Origin: Pseudoalteromonas luteoviolacea
GTDB lineage: Bacteria; Pseudomonadota; Gammaproteobacteria; Enterobacterales; Alteromonadaceae
Reading direction: 5' to 3'
NCBI RefSeq assembly: GCF_000814765.1
Contig: NZ_JWIC01000007.1
Coordinates: forward strand, 310,001-374,000
DNA: 64,000 bases
Shown here: piece by piece, positions 1 to 8,711 of the stretch
Layout: each line of letters starts with the position of its first letter
Numbering within the stretch: the stretch's first letter is position 1
Program-made: the position numbers and the translations under genes
The notes under the pieces: model-generated
What the model was told of the DNA's origin: nothing
The model's input: the letters and a program-made list of their open reading frames with translations, nothing else
Database searches by the model: none

Positions 1-1310
1 TAGACTTAACTGACAATAAGTCCTTGGAGTATATTGAAGCAGGCCATTCTGAAGTGAGCTCAATCACTGGTGTTACACCTGAGCACCGTATAAAAACGGT
101 GTTTCTAAACAGTACACCGATTAAGTTTTTTTCGTTAGCTAATTTCACCCACCTTGAGAAAATTTATTTGGGTGATACCCAGCTTCAGCAGTTAGATATT
201 ACAGGTGCTAATGCATTGAAAGAGTTAGATATTAAAAACTCGCCTCTAACCTCATTACGAATTGATGAGCCATCTGCGGTTTCTGTGCTGAATATCAGTG
301 GAACACAGCTATTAGAATTGAACACTGAATTTTTGCCAGCTTTGCAATACCTAAATGCTGAAAACAACATGTTTTTGAGCTTGGATCTTTCATTTCAAAG
401 TGAATTCAGATCCTTAAAGGCCAATACTGGCAGTATTCGAAGTATTATTTTGCCTGACTCTGAACCTAATGCTTATTCCGGTTTAAAGATTGAGCTAGAA
501 GACAATGCCCTTGAACGGTTAACAATTCCAACAGGGCTGACTAAATCTACTTTTAATTTAGACGGTAATAAGCTGTCTACTTTACAGGTTTTAGACAGTC
601 CAGAAAGTTTGAGTGCAGCGAATAATCAATTAAGACTGGTCTCTATCAATAGCAGTAACAGAGATGCTGAGATAAATTTAATAAACAATCAGATTGAAGA
701 AATTGCTTTGTCTGGTACGTTTAAAAGTGTCGATTTATCCAACAATTCGTTGACATACTTTGAAATTAACAATTCGACTGATATCAGTTATCTTAACTTA
801 GCAAACAATTCTATTAATAATTTCAAAAAGCTAGGGCAGATATCGATGAGTCTTGATTTATCAAATAATGCGTTAGAAGCCTTAGAATTTCCAGACTTCA
901 ATTATGTGTATTTTTCATTGAAGGTTAATGATAACCCGTTAAAGGAGTTGTCTTTGTTAGGTGGCGGGTATTATGATATTGATGTGTCAAATACTGGGTT
1001 GGAAACTCTGGATCTCTCTAAAGTTTCAGGGTTAAAAAAATTGAATATTTCAAATACACAAATTGCTGAGTTTGATATTCCAAATACGTTATCAGAGTTT
1101 TTTGCTGACAGTGTACCAATGACAAGCTTTTATTTAACCGAAGGTCTGAGTCTATCCAGAATGTATTTCCGTAACAATACGCTAAATGACATAACTGGAT
1201 TAGATAATGGTGGTTATATAGGCTACATTCACGTCAAGAACACACAAGTAGATGAATTATTGAGGTTGAAACTAGGTGTAAGATCTCATCCTATATTAAT
1301 AGATAATTAG
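1..1310 (+). CDS. Leucine-rich-repeat protein, 5'-truncated by the window edge
   Basis: The reading frame is open back to the first base, so the start lies outside the window; the TTG at 24 is only an in-frame codon inside a repeat (the codons before it read DLTDNKSL). The visible 430 or so residues are built of short leucine-rich repeats of about 20 residues with recurring LDLSNN, LNLANN and LNISNTQI cores, the usual pattern of bacterial LRR proteins that bind other proteins. No membrane segment or catalytic motif is visible in this part, and it stops at a TAG at 1308-1310. LRR proteins of this kind are often secreted or surface exposed, but the signal peptide would be in the missing part. 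Function unknown. Confidence 0.85.
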   Translation, partial: DLTDNKSLEYIEAGHSEVSSITGVTPEHRIKTVFLNSTPIKFFSLANFTHLEKIYLGDTQLQQLDITGANALKELDIKNSPLTSLRIDEPSAVSVLNISGTQLLELNTEFLPALQYLNAENNMFLSLDLSFQSEFRSLKANTGSIRSIILPDSEPNAYSGLKIELEDNALERLTIPTGLTKSTFNLDGNKLSTLQVLDSPESLSAANNQLRLVSINSSNRDAEINLINNQIEEIALSGTFKSVDLSNNSLTYFEINNSTDISYLNLANNSINNFKKLGQISMSLDLSNNALEALEFPDFNYVYFSLKVNDNPLKELSLLGGGYYDIDVSNTGLETLDLSKVSGLKKLNISNTQIAEFDIPNTLSEFFADSVPMTSFYLTEGLSLSRMYFRNNTLNDITGLDNGGYIGYIHVKNTQVDELLRLKLGVRSHPILIDN

Positions 1311-1354
1311 TTCATTAGAACCCATATAGGCTCTAAGCCGTAATATTAAATTAT

Positions 1355-1388
1355 AAATGAGCTTTAATACTTTTATTGAAGCTCATTT
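1355..1388 (+). terminator. Probable terminator of the LRR gene
   Basis: AAATGAGCTT (1355-1364) and AAGCTCATTT (1379-1388) form a perfect 10-bp stem with a 14-nt loop, 45 bp after the LRR stop codon. The T-tract after it is poor, so it is a weak intrinsic terminator or a 3' stabilising hairpin. Confidence 0.5.
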
Positions 1389-1721
1389 ATTGTGTTAAGG
1401 GCATGCAAAAACTTTTCTTTTACTACCAGCTTAAGCGAGACGCAAAATCTTGGAGAATGTATTAAAGGAAGAAAAGTTAGGTTGTCAGGTAGACCGTTCC
1501 GTGTGTAGGTTACAAAGCCTTAACCGAACAGAGGAAAGTTATTAATTTAAGTGAATTTAAATACGTAGTATCAGAAAAAAGGTGTTTGGAAAACCCACTA
1601 TTAAAACTGTGAGAACAACTGATTTTTGTGCTCTTACTGTCTACGGTTAGTGTAAAAAACACTGTTAAAAACTAAAGAGCACACAAAAATATATCAATAC
1701 TGACTAGTGAAAGCGCATTCC
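1389..1721. other. Intergenic stretch without a recognisable gene
   Basis: No open frame of convincing length or composition was found on either strand. The only notable item is GGTTACAAAGCC at 1508-1519, which recurs exactly at 31285-31296. Confidence 0.5.
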
Positions 1722-1862
1722 TTAGCTTTCTTTAGATTGCTTCTCTTTCAGTTTTCTGTCCTGATCGAAATGCCACTTAACGGCAAAAAAGCCTGCTATA
1801 CCCAATGCAATCACTTTAACCCCCATAAAAATATAAGGAAAAAAGTCAGACCAATGTTCCAT
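1722..1862 (-). CDS. 46-residue single-helix membrane protein
   Basis: The minus strand reads ATG at 1862-1860 to TAA at 1724-1722. The product starts MEHWSDFFPYIFMGVKVIAL, continues through a glycine/alanine-rich hydrophobic stretch to about residue 28, and ends with a highly charged tail (DQDRKLKEKQSKES). This gives one transmembrane helix of about 20 residues with a basic/acidic cytoplasmic tail. A GTGGAG ribosome-binding site lies about 8 bp before the ATG. The plus-strand frame over the same bases has no such logic and is taken as its shadow. Family not recognised; small membrane proteins of this shape often associate with larger membrane complexes, but nothing here identifies a partner. 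Confidence 0.65.
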   Translation of the reverse strand: MEHWSDFFPYIFMGVKVIALGIAGFFAVKWHFDQDRKLKEKQSKES

Positions 1863-2090
1863 CACTATACTCCACGTTATCTATTAATAAGAAGAGCGAT
1901 GTTCCAAATTATTTGATATAAAAAACAATGTGTTACTTACTATGTGAATCTACTTACACTGAAAGTAACAGATAATTTTTCACCGTATTTAAGGCTTTGA
2001 TAATTTCAAGACCATTTAGCTTAACTATTGAAAGCAAACATAGTCCTAATCACCGCTCACTCGCGAATACAATATATTGATCTAAGATAA

Positions 2091-2249
2091 GCTTGTCAAA
2101 CTAAATTAGAAAGTGCAGAACATTTAGAAAATATTGAAACTTTGGGGGTTACTCATCTTACCTTGTCTAATAGTCAACTTGGCTGGGCTTTTCGTGTTCG
2201 TGAAAGTGTGGATTTAGTGTTAAAGAAAGGATTTTTTATCTCTTGGTGA
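2091..2249 (+). pseudogene. Coding remnant without start codon
   Basis: The frame between stops at 2088-2090 and 2247-2249 encodes about 52 residues that look protein-like (HLENIETLGVTHLTL, then GWAFRVRESVDLVLKKGFF) but has no ATG, GTG or ribosome-binding site. The composition is that of a real soluble protein, so it is most simply the decayed end of a gene. Family not recognised. The rest of 1863-2354 is AT-rich and holds nothing else that can be supported. Confidence 0.3.
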
Positions 2250-2390
2250 ATAAAAAATTAGCATTAATAACCTGTGTGCGATCGTCCGTTGCGTATAGCG
2301 CTATCCAAACCAATAATTTTCTCTTTGCGACGGCTCTGACATCTGATAGCGTAAGTGCCTATGTATCAATGTGCATTTGTTAGGTATTAC

Positions 2391-2939
2391 ATGCAGCCAA
2401 AAAGCACTACTCATGATTGTAAAATTGCTCAATTAGGTCACCCTATTTTGAAGGCACGAGCACAAGAAGTCGAAAGTATCCTTTCTCCAGATTGCCAAAC
2501 ATTAATTAAAGAAATGATGGCGACAGTGGAGCAAGCTGGTGGTGTGGGTATTGCTGCACCACAGATATATCAAAGCTTACGAATTTTCATCATGTGTTCA
2601 AAGCCCAATGCTCGATATCCAAATGCACCTCTAATGGCACCGACTGCAATTATTAACCCAGAAATTACTGGTTTCAGTGCAGAATTAGAAAAAGACTGGG
2701 AGGGATGTTTGAGTGTGCCAAGTATGCGAGGATTCGTGCCCAGGCATAGAGAAATTACGATTAGGTACACGGATCAGCTTGGAACATTGAAAACAGCAGT
2801 ATATGAAGGTTTTATCGCACGGATTTTCCAACATGAGCTGGACCATCTGAATGGTTTGACGTTTGTCGACAGGCTAGATTCTAATCAAGATTTGGTAAGT
2901 GAAAGTTATTGGTATCAGCACTATGCAACAAAGCCGTAA
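2391..2939 (+). CDS. def: Peptide deformylase
   Basis: Removes the formyl group from the N-terminal methionine of nascent proteins; a cytoplasmic metal enzyme. All three family signatures are present: GVGIAAPQ (motif 1), EGCLSVP (motif 2, metal-binding Cys) and HELDHLNG (motif 3, two metal-binding His and the catalytic Glu). The product is about 182 residues, normal for the family. The ATG at 2391 is preferred because family members begin close to the KIAQLGHPIL motif and a TTAGGT lies just upstream; in-frame GTG at 2355 and ATG at 2361 would add 10-12 residues. It is not next to fmt as the housekeeping def usually is, so it may be a second, accessory copy; accessory deformylases can give resistance to actinonin-like inhibitors, which is inference here. 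Confidence 0.93.
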   Translation: MQPKSTTHDCKIAQLGHPILKARAQEVESILSPDCQTLIKEMMATVEQAGGVGIAAPQIYQSLRIFIMCSKPNARYPNAPLMAPTAIINPEITGFSAELEKDWEGCLSVPSMRGFVPRHREITIRYTDQLGTLKTAVYEGFIARIFQHELDHLNGLTFVDRLDSNQDLVSESYWYQHYATKP

Positions 2940-2946
2940 CTGAAAA

Positions 2947-3000
2947 GTAGAGCACAACGAGAACGCTTTAGTCATTTTGTAATTTTTGTTAGTGCTCTAC
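2947..3000. terminator. Long-loop hairpin between convergent genes
   Basis: GTAGAGCAC (2947-2955) and GTGCTCTAC (2992-3000) are a perfect 9-bp inverted repeat with a 36-nt loop, lying between the convergent def and the next minus-strand gene. It probably marks the shared 3' ends; neither side has a strong T-tract. Confidence 0.4.
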
Positions 3001-3016
3001 AAAGAGATCTTATCGA

Positions 3017-3568
3017 TTATTGGGGCTGGTAATTTACAACATATCCCATCATTCTGGTAAATCCATAAGAGCCAGCCAATGCCTCATCAGACACTCTAGG
3101 CAGTTTACAATTGATGTACGCTGTGACATCTGAACCAAAGCTATGATACGTAGATTGATAGGACTGTAAATTGGCATCATATTCATCTGAAGGCCTCATT
3201 GTCAGCCGAGATGTGAGTTCGAAAACCCCACCGGTTGTGGATAGTTTTACACTAGGGTTTGCCATTCCTCTAATTTCAAGGGTACAAGATGCATCTGAAA
3301 ACTGATGTTTACTTGCAAGATTAAAATACGCATGCACTGAATCAAGAGTTCGACTCTGATCTAAGTTGATTGGACAATATACGTGTATGTCTCTATTGGT
3401 GGTGTTTTCAATGCTAGAATTTGAGAAGTGTCGATATTTAAGCGTTTCTTGACCTGCGTTTACATATCTTTGACTACATTCTGTTGCGTTGTATGAAATA
3501 GACTGTGCTGAAGCACTCACACTAAATCCGGCACTTAGTCCAATGAGTAGAGCGATTGAAGTTCTCAT
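3017..3568 (-). CDS. Secreted protein of unknown function
   Basis: 183 residues with a clear Sec signal peptide (MRTSIALLIGLSAGFSVSASA, cleavage after the ASA) and an AAGGGA ribosome-binding site before the ATG. The mature part has four cysteines (after NATE, in HVYCPI, in DASCTLEI, in YINCKLP), consistent with two disulfides, and is rich in Ser/Thr and beta-forming residues. Short domains with this cysteine spacing and a HVYCPI-like motif occur in small marine gammaproteobacterial exported proteins, but no named family was recognised. Periplasmic or extracellular location is likely. Monocistronic, with the 3' hairpin shared with def. Confidence 0.75.
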   Translation of the reverse strand: MRTSIALLIGLSAGFSVSASAQSISYNATECSQRYVNAGQETLKYRHFSNSSIENTTNRDIHVYCPINLDQSRTLDSVHAYFNLASKHQFSDASCTLEIRGMANPSVKLSTTGGVFELTSRLTMRPSDEYDANLQSYQSTYHSFGSDVTAYINCKLPRVSDEALAGSYGFTRMMGYVVNYQPQ

Positions 3569-4074
3569 AATTTCCCTTTTATATACTTATTGATTTATTT
3601 AAAAGCATAATAACACTAAGCTATTTCCTTTAGCTTGCCAAATACTATTGTAGCATTTATTACACTTTATAAGGCTTAATCATAATTAACCTGTATCAGG
3701 CTTCCTGTATCAAATGCGAGCTAGTACCTCAGTTTGTTATATTGAATATATGCTTTCACTGTCTTTATAAGTTACGCTGATTTATTTTTTCAAGGTGCTA
3801 AGGCTTAATCGTCTTTGGATGGTAAATTGAACTTTATTCCTAGAGAGAAAATTAATCTGACACATAAGCAAATAGATGAACTAGGTTAATTGTCATCATG
3901 ATTAGCTGTTTAACAACATCAGCATTATCTCAAGCTCCGGATATATCTGCCACATATTTGCCGAGAAAGGCCAATGACACAATGTGGTTATAGTATTGTA
4001 ATGATGTGGGTGAACTCGGAATAATTTATAGGCGTATTTGAAAACCTTTAATCATTTGAGGGCATAGAGTAGTG
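3569..4074. other. Intergenic stretch with a possible short coding remnant
   Basis: AT-rich, about 500 bp. A plus-strand frame from ATG 3898 reads about 30 codons with an export-signal-like start (MISCLTTSALSQAP) and then stops; it has no good ribosome-binding site and looks like a broken gene start. Nothing else can be supported. Confidence 0.3.
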
Positions 4075-4101
4075 AAAGCGCATTTATAATGCGCTTTTTT
4101 T
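4075..4101 (+). terminator. Intrinsic terminator reading rightward
   Basis: AAAGCGCATT (4075-4084), loop TAT, AATGCGCTTT (4088-4097), followed by T's. The T-run is on the plus strand, so it best terminates a rightward transcript, yet no plus-strand gene precedes it; on the minus strand it also lies just after the stop of the 257-residue gene and may act for that gene. Confidence 0.7.
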
Positions 4102-4117
4102 GAATTACTTAGGTATG

Positions 4118-4891
4118 TTATTTGGCACTGGTGGCCGATAACTCAGCCGGTTTTACAGAAGAAATGTTTGTCACTCTTAATTTCTCAGCGTCAATACCGA
4201 CGTAAGTATCAGTGTCATTACCAGGGACACACAATAGCGTGGTTTGTGGGCCTGTATCTAGGGTTGGTTGAGGGTATGTAACACGCTTGATGGTATTGGT
4301 CGTCTTAGGTAATAAAGCTAAGCTCATACATCCAGCTAACATTGGGAACTTCTTACCATTTTGCATATCCCAGCGCTCCATTGTAGCGATATGGTTGCCC
4401 AAGTTGTTTGAGTTTTGAGTGGTTTGTAAGCTTCCGTACCCATACATCATTGCTTCAAAGGATGTACGGCCATAAATCTGTACCGAGCCATCATAAGGCT
4501 TGTTATCTACCATGTAGAAATGAACGTTACTAGATGGAATTAAAACGTTAGCAGGAGAGTATAGGTTTACGTTCATCCAACCTGCGATCATTTGGCTCAT
4601 CTTTCCAGCAAAAAGGCCATTCCACTTGTATCTTACTAGATGATTTCCGTTGTTGACTCCCTCTAATACACAGCTATTTTCGCTGTAGTTAATACGGCAT
4701 TTTTTTGTGGTGCCGTATTCATAGGCCATTTCAATATCGAAAGAATAGGCTTTTTGGCCTGGTGCTGATGTTGGATTAGAGGGTTCACCAGCATCGTTTG
4801 TCGCTGCAAGTTGAAAGGTAACTGTTTGTGCTTGGGCTGTCATCACACTGCCTAGAAGCGCTGCAGCAATTGATAATTTACGTAAATTCAT
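4118..4891 (-). CDS. Secreted protein of unknown function
   Basis: 257 residues with a Sec signal peptide (MNLRKLSIAAALLGSVMTAQA) and an AAGGAA ribosome-binding site. The mature protein has four cysteines (KKCRIN, NSCVLE, AGCMSL, LLCVPG), a KYRWNG-like KWNGLF motif and many aromatic residues, suggesting a compact beta-rich exported domain stabilised by disulfides. No catalytic motif is visible and no family was recognised. It lies divergent from the fibrinogen-domain gene and next to another unknown secreted protein, so this 3-kb stretch appears to be a small block of secreted accessory proteins. Confidence 0.75.
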   Translation of the reverse strand: MNLRKLSIAAALLGSVMTAQAQTVTFQLAATNDAGEPSNPTSAPGQKAYSFDIEMAYEYGTTKKCRINYSENSCVLEGVNNGNHLVRYKWNGLFAGKMSQMIAGWMNVNLYSPANVLIPSSNVHFYMVDNKPYDGSVQIYGRTSFEAMMYGYGSLQTTQNSNNLGNHIATMERWDMQNGKKFPMLAGCMSLALLPKTTNTIKRVTYPQPTLDTGPQTTLLCVPGNDTDTYVGIDAEKLRVTNISSVKPAELSATSAK

Positions 4892-5230
4892 CGTATTTCC
4901 TTGTTAGTTTTACAGTAATTTATGAGTGTTAATCGTCCTTGCAAGTGCAAGTGAATTATTTAGGTTGAATTGCACTTACAAACGACTACAAGATACATAG
5001 TAGACGCTCTAATAATTCTAAAATAAAGAAAAGTTACAAGTGTTACAAATATATGTTCTTTTAACTTCAATCAGTGTTTAATGATATTCATTAAGCTCAA
5101 AGACCTTAGTAAAGCAGTGCTATGCTAGCTTAATTATTGGTATCGAGAACACTTAATTTATGGGAAGTGAATCACTATTTTAAGAATGCGATCTGTTACT
5201 CTGAATTATGTCTACATCGAATTTTCATTT

Positions 5231-5246
5231 ATAAACAATTGTTTAT
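5231..5246. promoter_or_regulatory. 16-bp perfect palindrome upstream of the fibrinogen-domain gene
   Basis: ATAAACAATTGTTTAT is perfectly self-complementary and lies about 130 bp before the ATG at 5379, in the divergent intergenic region. It could be an operator; the bound regulator is unknown. The rest of 4892-5378 is AT-rich without other clear structure. Confidence 0.4.
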
Positions 5247-5378
5247 ATTTGGCTTTGTTTTTTGTTTGTGATTTATTAACGTTCAGCAAAGTTTTTTTAA
5301 TTATTTTTGATGGTAAATTATTATTCTAAATGGAATTTATTATGTCATCATAGGTGTGAAAATATAAGGATGAAAAAT

Positions 5379-6422
5379 ATGAATAAAATAACGGCTATAT
5401 TATTGGCGAGCATAACCTGTGGTGCCTCTGCAAGCGCGCAGTGGGAGTTATTTTCAGATACAAACTTAAATGGGGTGCTTGAGTCCTCTAACGCGCATGT
5501 CCAAAAGTTAGAAATGACGATTTTGGCCAACAAATTCAGTGCGACAGATCTGGTAGCTGCTGAGTCTACGCTTATTCAAGGTGAGTTCGAACACCCAAAT
5601 ACATTTGAATTGGGATCTGGCACTGTTCAACGTGTCCAATTTACTATCTCTAAAGATGGTAGACGTTTTTATTATCTTGGACAGGGTAGCTCGCAAGAAG
5701 GTTACCAAGGTACTTGGTATGGCCCAAATAACGACTCGGGCGACTTTACATTAGGACCTAAACTTAATGTGGTTAAGGTTCCGGTAAGTTGTGCAGAAAT
5801 TCTCAGTGAAAACCCTGAGGCGACTTCGGGTGTTTATTCAATTGACCCAGATGGTGAAGGTGTACACGATAGCTTTGACGCCTATTGTGACATGGATACC
5901 GATGAAGGCGGGTGGACGCTAATAGGTACGTACGCGAGAACTGAGCCAGGTGGGAAAGAGCGTATCAGTGAATACAATCCTTTGCCTGGTGTGACGGCAA
6001 CAGATCCAGCAACGGGATTATACCAAGGCTCACTGAGTGTATTTAGAGATATTAGAGAGCAAGTTGCATGTGACTTTGCTGGTTGTAAAAGTACTGCGTA
6101 TCAATCTTCGTTAAACGAAGCTGAGCTAGATATGATCCGCTATACATGGGGCTATAAAGACCAACAAGAAAAGCAAGCGACAACGCCGTTACCTGATTGT
6201 CGTACAAGATATGTAGCAAATGGCACGACGTATACAAATTGTTTGATTAATCCTGATCGCAACAACATGAATGTAATTGGCTGGCAACGTGATGTTCATA
6301 CAAGCCACCACGCATGTTGGTTAGGTCATGGCTTATATTTGCCTGCTGCTCAAGGTAGTGCACGTTGTAGTTATAATGCGCATGCAAATGGCACTCGATG
6401 GGGCCTGTTGTGGGTTAGATAA
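5379..6422 (+). CDS. Secreted protein with fibrinogen C-terminal-like domain
   Basis: 347 residues from the ATG at 5379, chosen because an AAGG lies 9 bp upstream and the protein then begins directly with a signal peptide (MNKITAILLASITCGASASA). The first 110 mature residues form an unrecognised beta-rich domain. From about residue 130 the sequence has the start of a fibrinogen-related domain: a cysteine, GVYSIDPDG, then YCDMDTDEGGWTL, which matches the animal consensus G-Y-I-P-G...YCDM-T-GGGWT closely. The rest carries further cysteines and tryptophans, ending with WGLLWVR. Fibrinogen-related domains bind sugars or acetyl groups in animals; bacterial versions occur in marine gammaproteobacteria and are poorly studied. 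A surface or extracellular lectin-like role is inference. Confidence 0.8.
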   Translation: MNKITAILLASITCGASASAQWELFSDTNLNGVLESSNAHVQKLEMTILANKFSATDLVAAESTLIQGEFEHPNTFELGSGTVQRVQFTISKDGRRFYYLGQGSSQEGYQGTWYGPNNDSGDFTLGPKLNVVKVPVSCAEILSENPEATSGVYSIDPDGEGVHDSFDAYCDMDTDEGGWTLIGTYARTEPGGKERISEYNPLPGVTATDPATGLYQGSLSVFRDIREQVACDFAGCKSTAYQSSLNEAELDMIRYTWGYKDQQEKQATTPLPDCRTRYVANGTTYTNCLINPDRNNMNVIGWQRDVHTSHHACWLGHGLYLPAAQGSARCSYNAHANGTRWGLLWVR

Positions 6423-6442
6423 TACAAACTCATATAATTAAT

Positions 6443-6480
6443 CTGCAGTATTATAGTTATTTATAATACTGCAGGTTTTA
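6443..6480. terminator. Bidirectional terminator
   Basis: CTGCAGTATTATA (6443-6455) and TATAATACTGCAG (6462-6474) form a perfect 13-bp stem with a 6-nt loop between two convergent genes, followed by GTTTTA. Confidence 0.8.
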
Positions 6481-6488
6481 CTATGTAC

Positions 6489-7796
6489 TTAAGCAATTAC
6501 AGTATTTGGACTTTGATTGTTTTTTCGCTCCTTATACAAAAAAAAGCCGAGCGAAAAGAGCGTTAACAAAGTACCGACCATGCCAGTAAAATAGCTCAAA
6601 TCTCGCAAAAAAATATTCCAATCAATCGTGTGATTATTTACGCTTTGATAAACCATGACTCCGACCGTGCCTAAATAACCAAATGAGTCTGCAAGGTAAG
6701 TTAAAAAGCCAACATTAGCAGGGCGGTTAAATGTCGCTATAAGCCGCTCAAATAAAGAAGTGGTGAATGGTACATACGCTAAATATAAACCAATACCATT
6801 AAAAATCATCCAATTGATGGGGCCGAGCTTATTGTGTTCGTATGCAAGCGAGCTAATCAGTGTGATAACAAAACCTAGGCATATCAATAGGTGGTTAATT
6901 ATCATCGCGGTATGATTATTTTTTACTAGCTTGAGAAGCGCAATGATGACTAAAACAATTAAAGCAATGGGTAACTCTGTGAGCGTGAATAGTACAGGTT
7001 CGCCGCTGAGTCCAGTCGCTTGCCACACATCTGCTGCAAAGCTGTCGCGCAAGTCGCGTAGAATCGTTAGCAAAATATAGCCTGCGATGAGCGTAATGAT
7101 CCCTAAACCTAATAGTTTGAGCAATTCAATACGACTTGTGTTATCCATTGGCACGCGCTGACAACGCTGATCTATGTCGCTCTGACTGGGTGGCGGAAGT
7201 TGGTCTAGCATCCATACCGATAAACACAAAAAAGGCAAGAATATCGAAGCTGTTACAAACGGCATCCAAATTTCACTTACGTGATAATTTTGCAGTAATA
7301 TACTGGCCACTGTTTTAACCATGCCTGATGCAAGAATAAAGCTGGTACAAAGGCCTGCGGCGAGTATTTCGGTCACTCGACGACCTTCTAGATAACTGAA
7401 TACGATGCCCCAGACCATGCCCAATGGTAGCCCATTCAATAGCATAAATACTGCATTCCAAGGAGCGGGGAAAACAGCAAACCCTAATAGCGCCAGCCAA
7501 GCAAACAAAACCAAAGCGAGGGTGGCTTTGGCACGGCCATGACTTTGAAGCTCAGAGATCACTTTAATGCCGATAAATTTAGAGAGCGCATAACCCAGAA
7601 TTTGTGCCGTTAAATAGAGCGTTTTTAAAGATAGGCCTAACCAAGCTGTGTCCTGATATAGACCGACTGCTATCGGCTTTCGAAACCCATACATCAATGC
7701 ATAGGTGCTGCATGCTGTAACAATGGCGTATAAGCAGAAAAAGAAAGTATTGGCATTCAGTTGATTTTGGATTTGTTTGCCCAATTTGTAATACAT
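6489..7796 (-). CDS. DUF5690 family MFS-like transporter
   Basis: 435 residues of alternating hydrophobic segments, about 12 transmembrane helices, with the family-typical N-terminal ALMYGFRKP and the conserved loop VFSYLEGRR after helix 4. DUF5690 proteins are distant relatives of major facilitator transporters such as the organophosphate:phosphate antiporters; the substrate is unknown. The gene lies in a locus with a GntR regulator, a TonB-dependent receptor, a PhoD-like phosphatase and an alkaline phosphatase, so a phosphorus-containing small molecule, or the product of its dephosphorylation, is the likely cargo across the inner membrane. It has its own promoter region: a TTGGT-N4-ACCAA palindrome lies 28 bp before its ATG. 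Substrate is inference only. Confidence 0.85.
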   Translation of the reverse strand: MYYKLGKQIQNQLNANTFFFCLYAIVTACSTYALMYGFRKPIAVGLYQDTAWLGLSLKTLYLTAQILGYALSKFIGIKVISELQSHGRAKATLALVLFAWLALLGFAVFPAPWNAVFMLLNGLPLGMVWGIVFSYLEGRRVTEILAAGLCTSFILASGMVKTVASILLQNYHVSEIWMPFVTASIFLPFLCLSVWMLDQLPPPSQSDIDQRCQRVPMDNTSRIELLKLLGLGIITLIAGYILLTILRDLRDSFAADVWQATGLSGEPVLFTLTELPIALIVLVIIALLKLVKNNHTAMIINHLLICLGFVITLISSLAYEHNKLGPINWMIFNGIGLYLAYVPFTTSLFERLIATFNRPANVGFLTYLADSFGYLGTVGVMVYQSVNNHTIDWNIFLRDLSYFTGMVGTLLTLFSLGFFLYKERKNNQSPNTVIA

Positions 7797-7820
7797 TTGA
7801 CACTCATATTGGAACGCTCA

Positions 7821-7840
7821 ATTTTGGTACGGACCAAAAT
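7821..7840. promoter_or_regulatory. GntR/HutC-type operator 1
   Basis: ATTTTGGT-ACGG-ACCAAAAT has perfect 8-bp arms around 4 bp and lies 25-45 bp before the DUF5690 transporter ATG. It matches operators 2 and 3. TGGT-N4-ACCA is the form bound by HutC-subfamily GntR regulators, and the gene upstream encodes such a regulator. Confidence 0.75.
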
Positions 7841-7908
7841 TATGCTTATCTGAATTTATGTAAAGTTTAATTGGGCGATATTTCAGATTTTTTACAACGC
7901 TATTATTG

Positions 7909-8622
7909 CTAAAAGTGTAACTTAGCTTTGTTCTCTATCATCAATGCGTCATGACGCCAATATTCTCGGTCAAACTCGAAGGCGGTGCCGTCCAAATCTC
8001 TTACAATTCGAGTCACTTTGAGTCCTAAAGCACCGTCATAGGTATTTAAGTACTGGGCAATAGGGTTAAATAAACAGCATGACTCTACGGAAATATCGTA
8101 TAATACATTGTGATGGTGATACGTGTTCTTCAGCAGCACACTAATGGATAAAGACAAGTCATGTTTATCAATATTGGGCAAGTGTTTATTACTAAAATTG
8201 AGTTCCTCTACCACAACTGCACGACCATCTACTGAGCGTACACGTAGTATGCTTGTTAAGCTTGTTCGACCATCTAATGTCAGTGCGCTGGCGATTTCTT
8301 TACACGGTTTTTGCTTTTTTTGTTCGACTAACTTTGTACTTGGTTGAAAGCCCTGAGCTGTTGTGTATTGTAAAAAAGAAGTATGCTGCATAGGGTCATA
8401 CTTTAGTTTACGAGGACAAACATACCACCCACTTCGGTTCTTCCTGTAGATTAATCCCATATTTTCAAGCTGGCCAAGTGCTTGTCTTAATGTAGAACGA
8501 GCAACATCATATTTGGCACATAACTCTCGTTCTGACGGCAAACTGCCTGTCAATTTTTGTTCAACAATTTGGTGGCTAATAGCCTGTCTTACTTGGGCGT
8601 AGGCAAAACTGGTGTCGCTCAT
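7909..8622 (-). CDS. GntR-family (HutC/UTRA) transcriptional regulator
   Basis: 237 residues. The N-terminal winged helix-turn-helix (about residues 8-72) carries the hallmark LPSERELCAKYDVARSTLRQ and the wing ending in RSGWYV. The C-terminal UTRA ligand-binding domain covers about residues 85-230, starting near the YDPMQHTSF segment that recalls regulators linked to phosphonate use. HutC-type regulators usually repress until a pathway metabolite binds the UTRA domain. Three palindromes TTGGT-N4-ACCAA lie in front of the transporter, of this gene and of the TonB-dependent receptor, so autoregulation plus local control is the natural model. The ligand is unknown; an organophosphate or phosphonate fits the neighbourhood. 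Confidence 0.9.
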   Translation of the reverse strand: MSDTSFAYAQVRQAISHQIVEQKLTGSLPSERELCAKYDVARSTLRQALGQLENMGLIYRKNRSGWYVCPRKLKYDPMQHTSFLQYTTAQGFQPSTKLVEQKKQKPCKEIASALTLDGRTSLTSILRVRSVDGRAVVVEELNFSNKHLPNIDKHDLSLSISVLLKNTYHHHNVLYDISVESCCLFNPIAQYLNTYDGALGLKVTRIVRDLDGTAFEFDREYWRHDALMIENKAKLHF

Positions 8623-8711
8623 AGATGACTTATTCTTCGCAGTGTGTTGATGATTTAATTGTTATCACATTACAACATACTTAACAAAATAGAAACTCAT
8701 CTTAATAAATT

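Noticed and set aside
1707..1916. 69-codon plus-strand frame
   Set aside because: Overlaps the better supported minus-strand 46-codon gene; no ribosome-binding site and no protein-like pattern.
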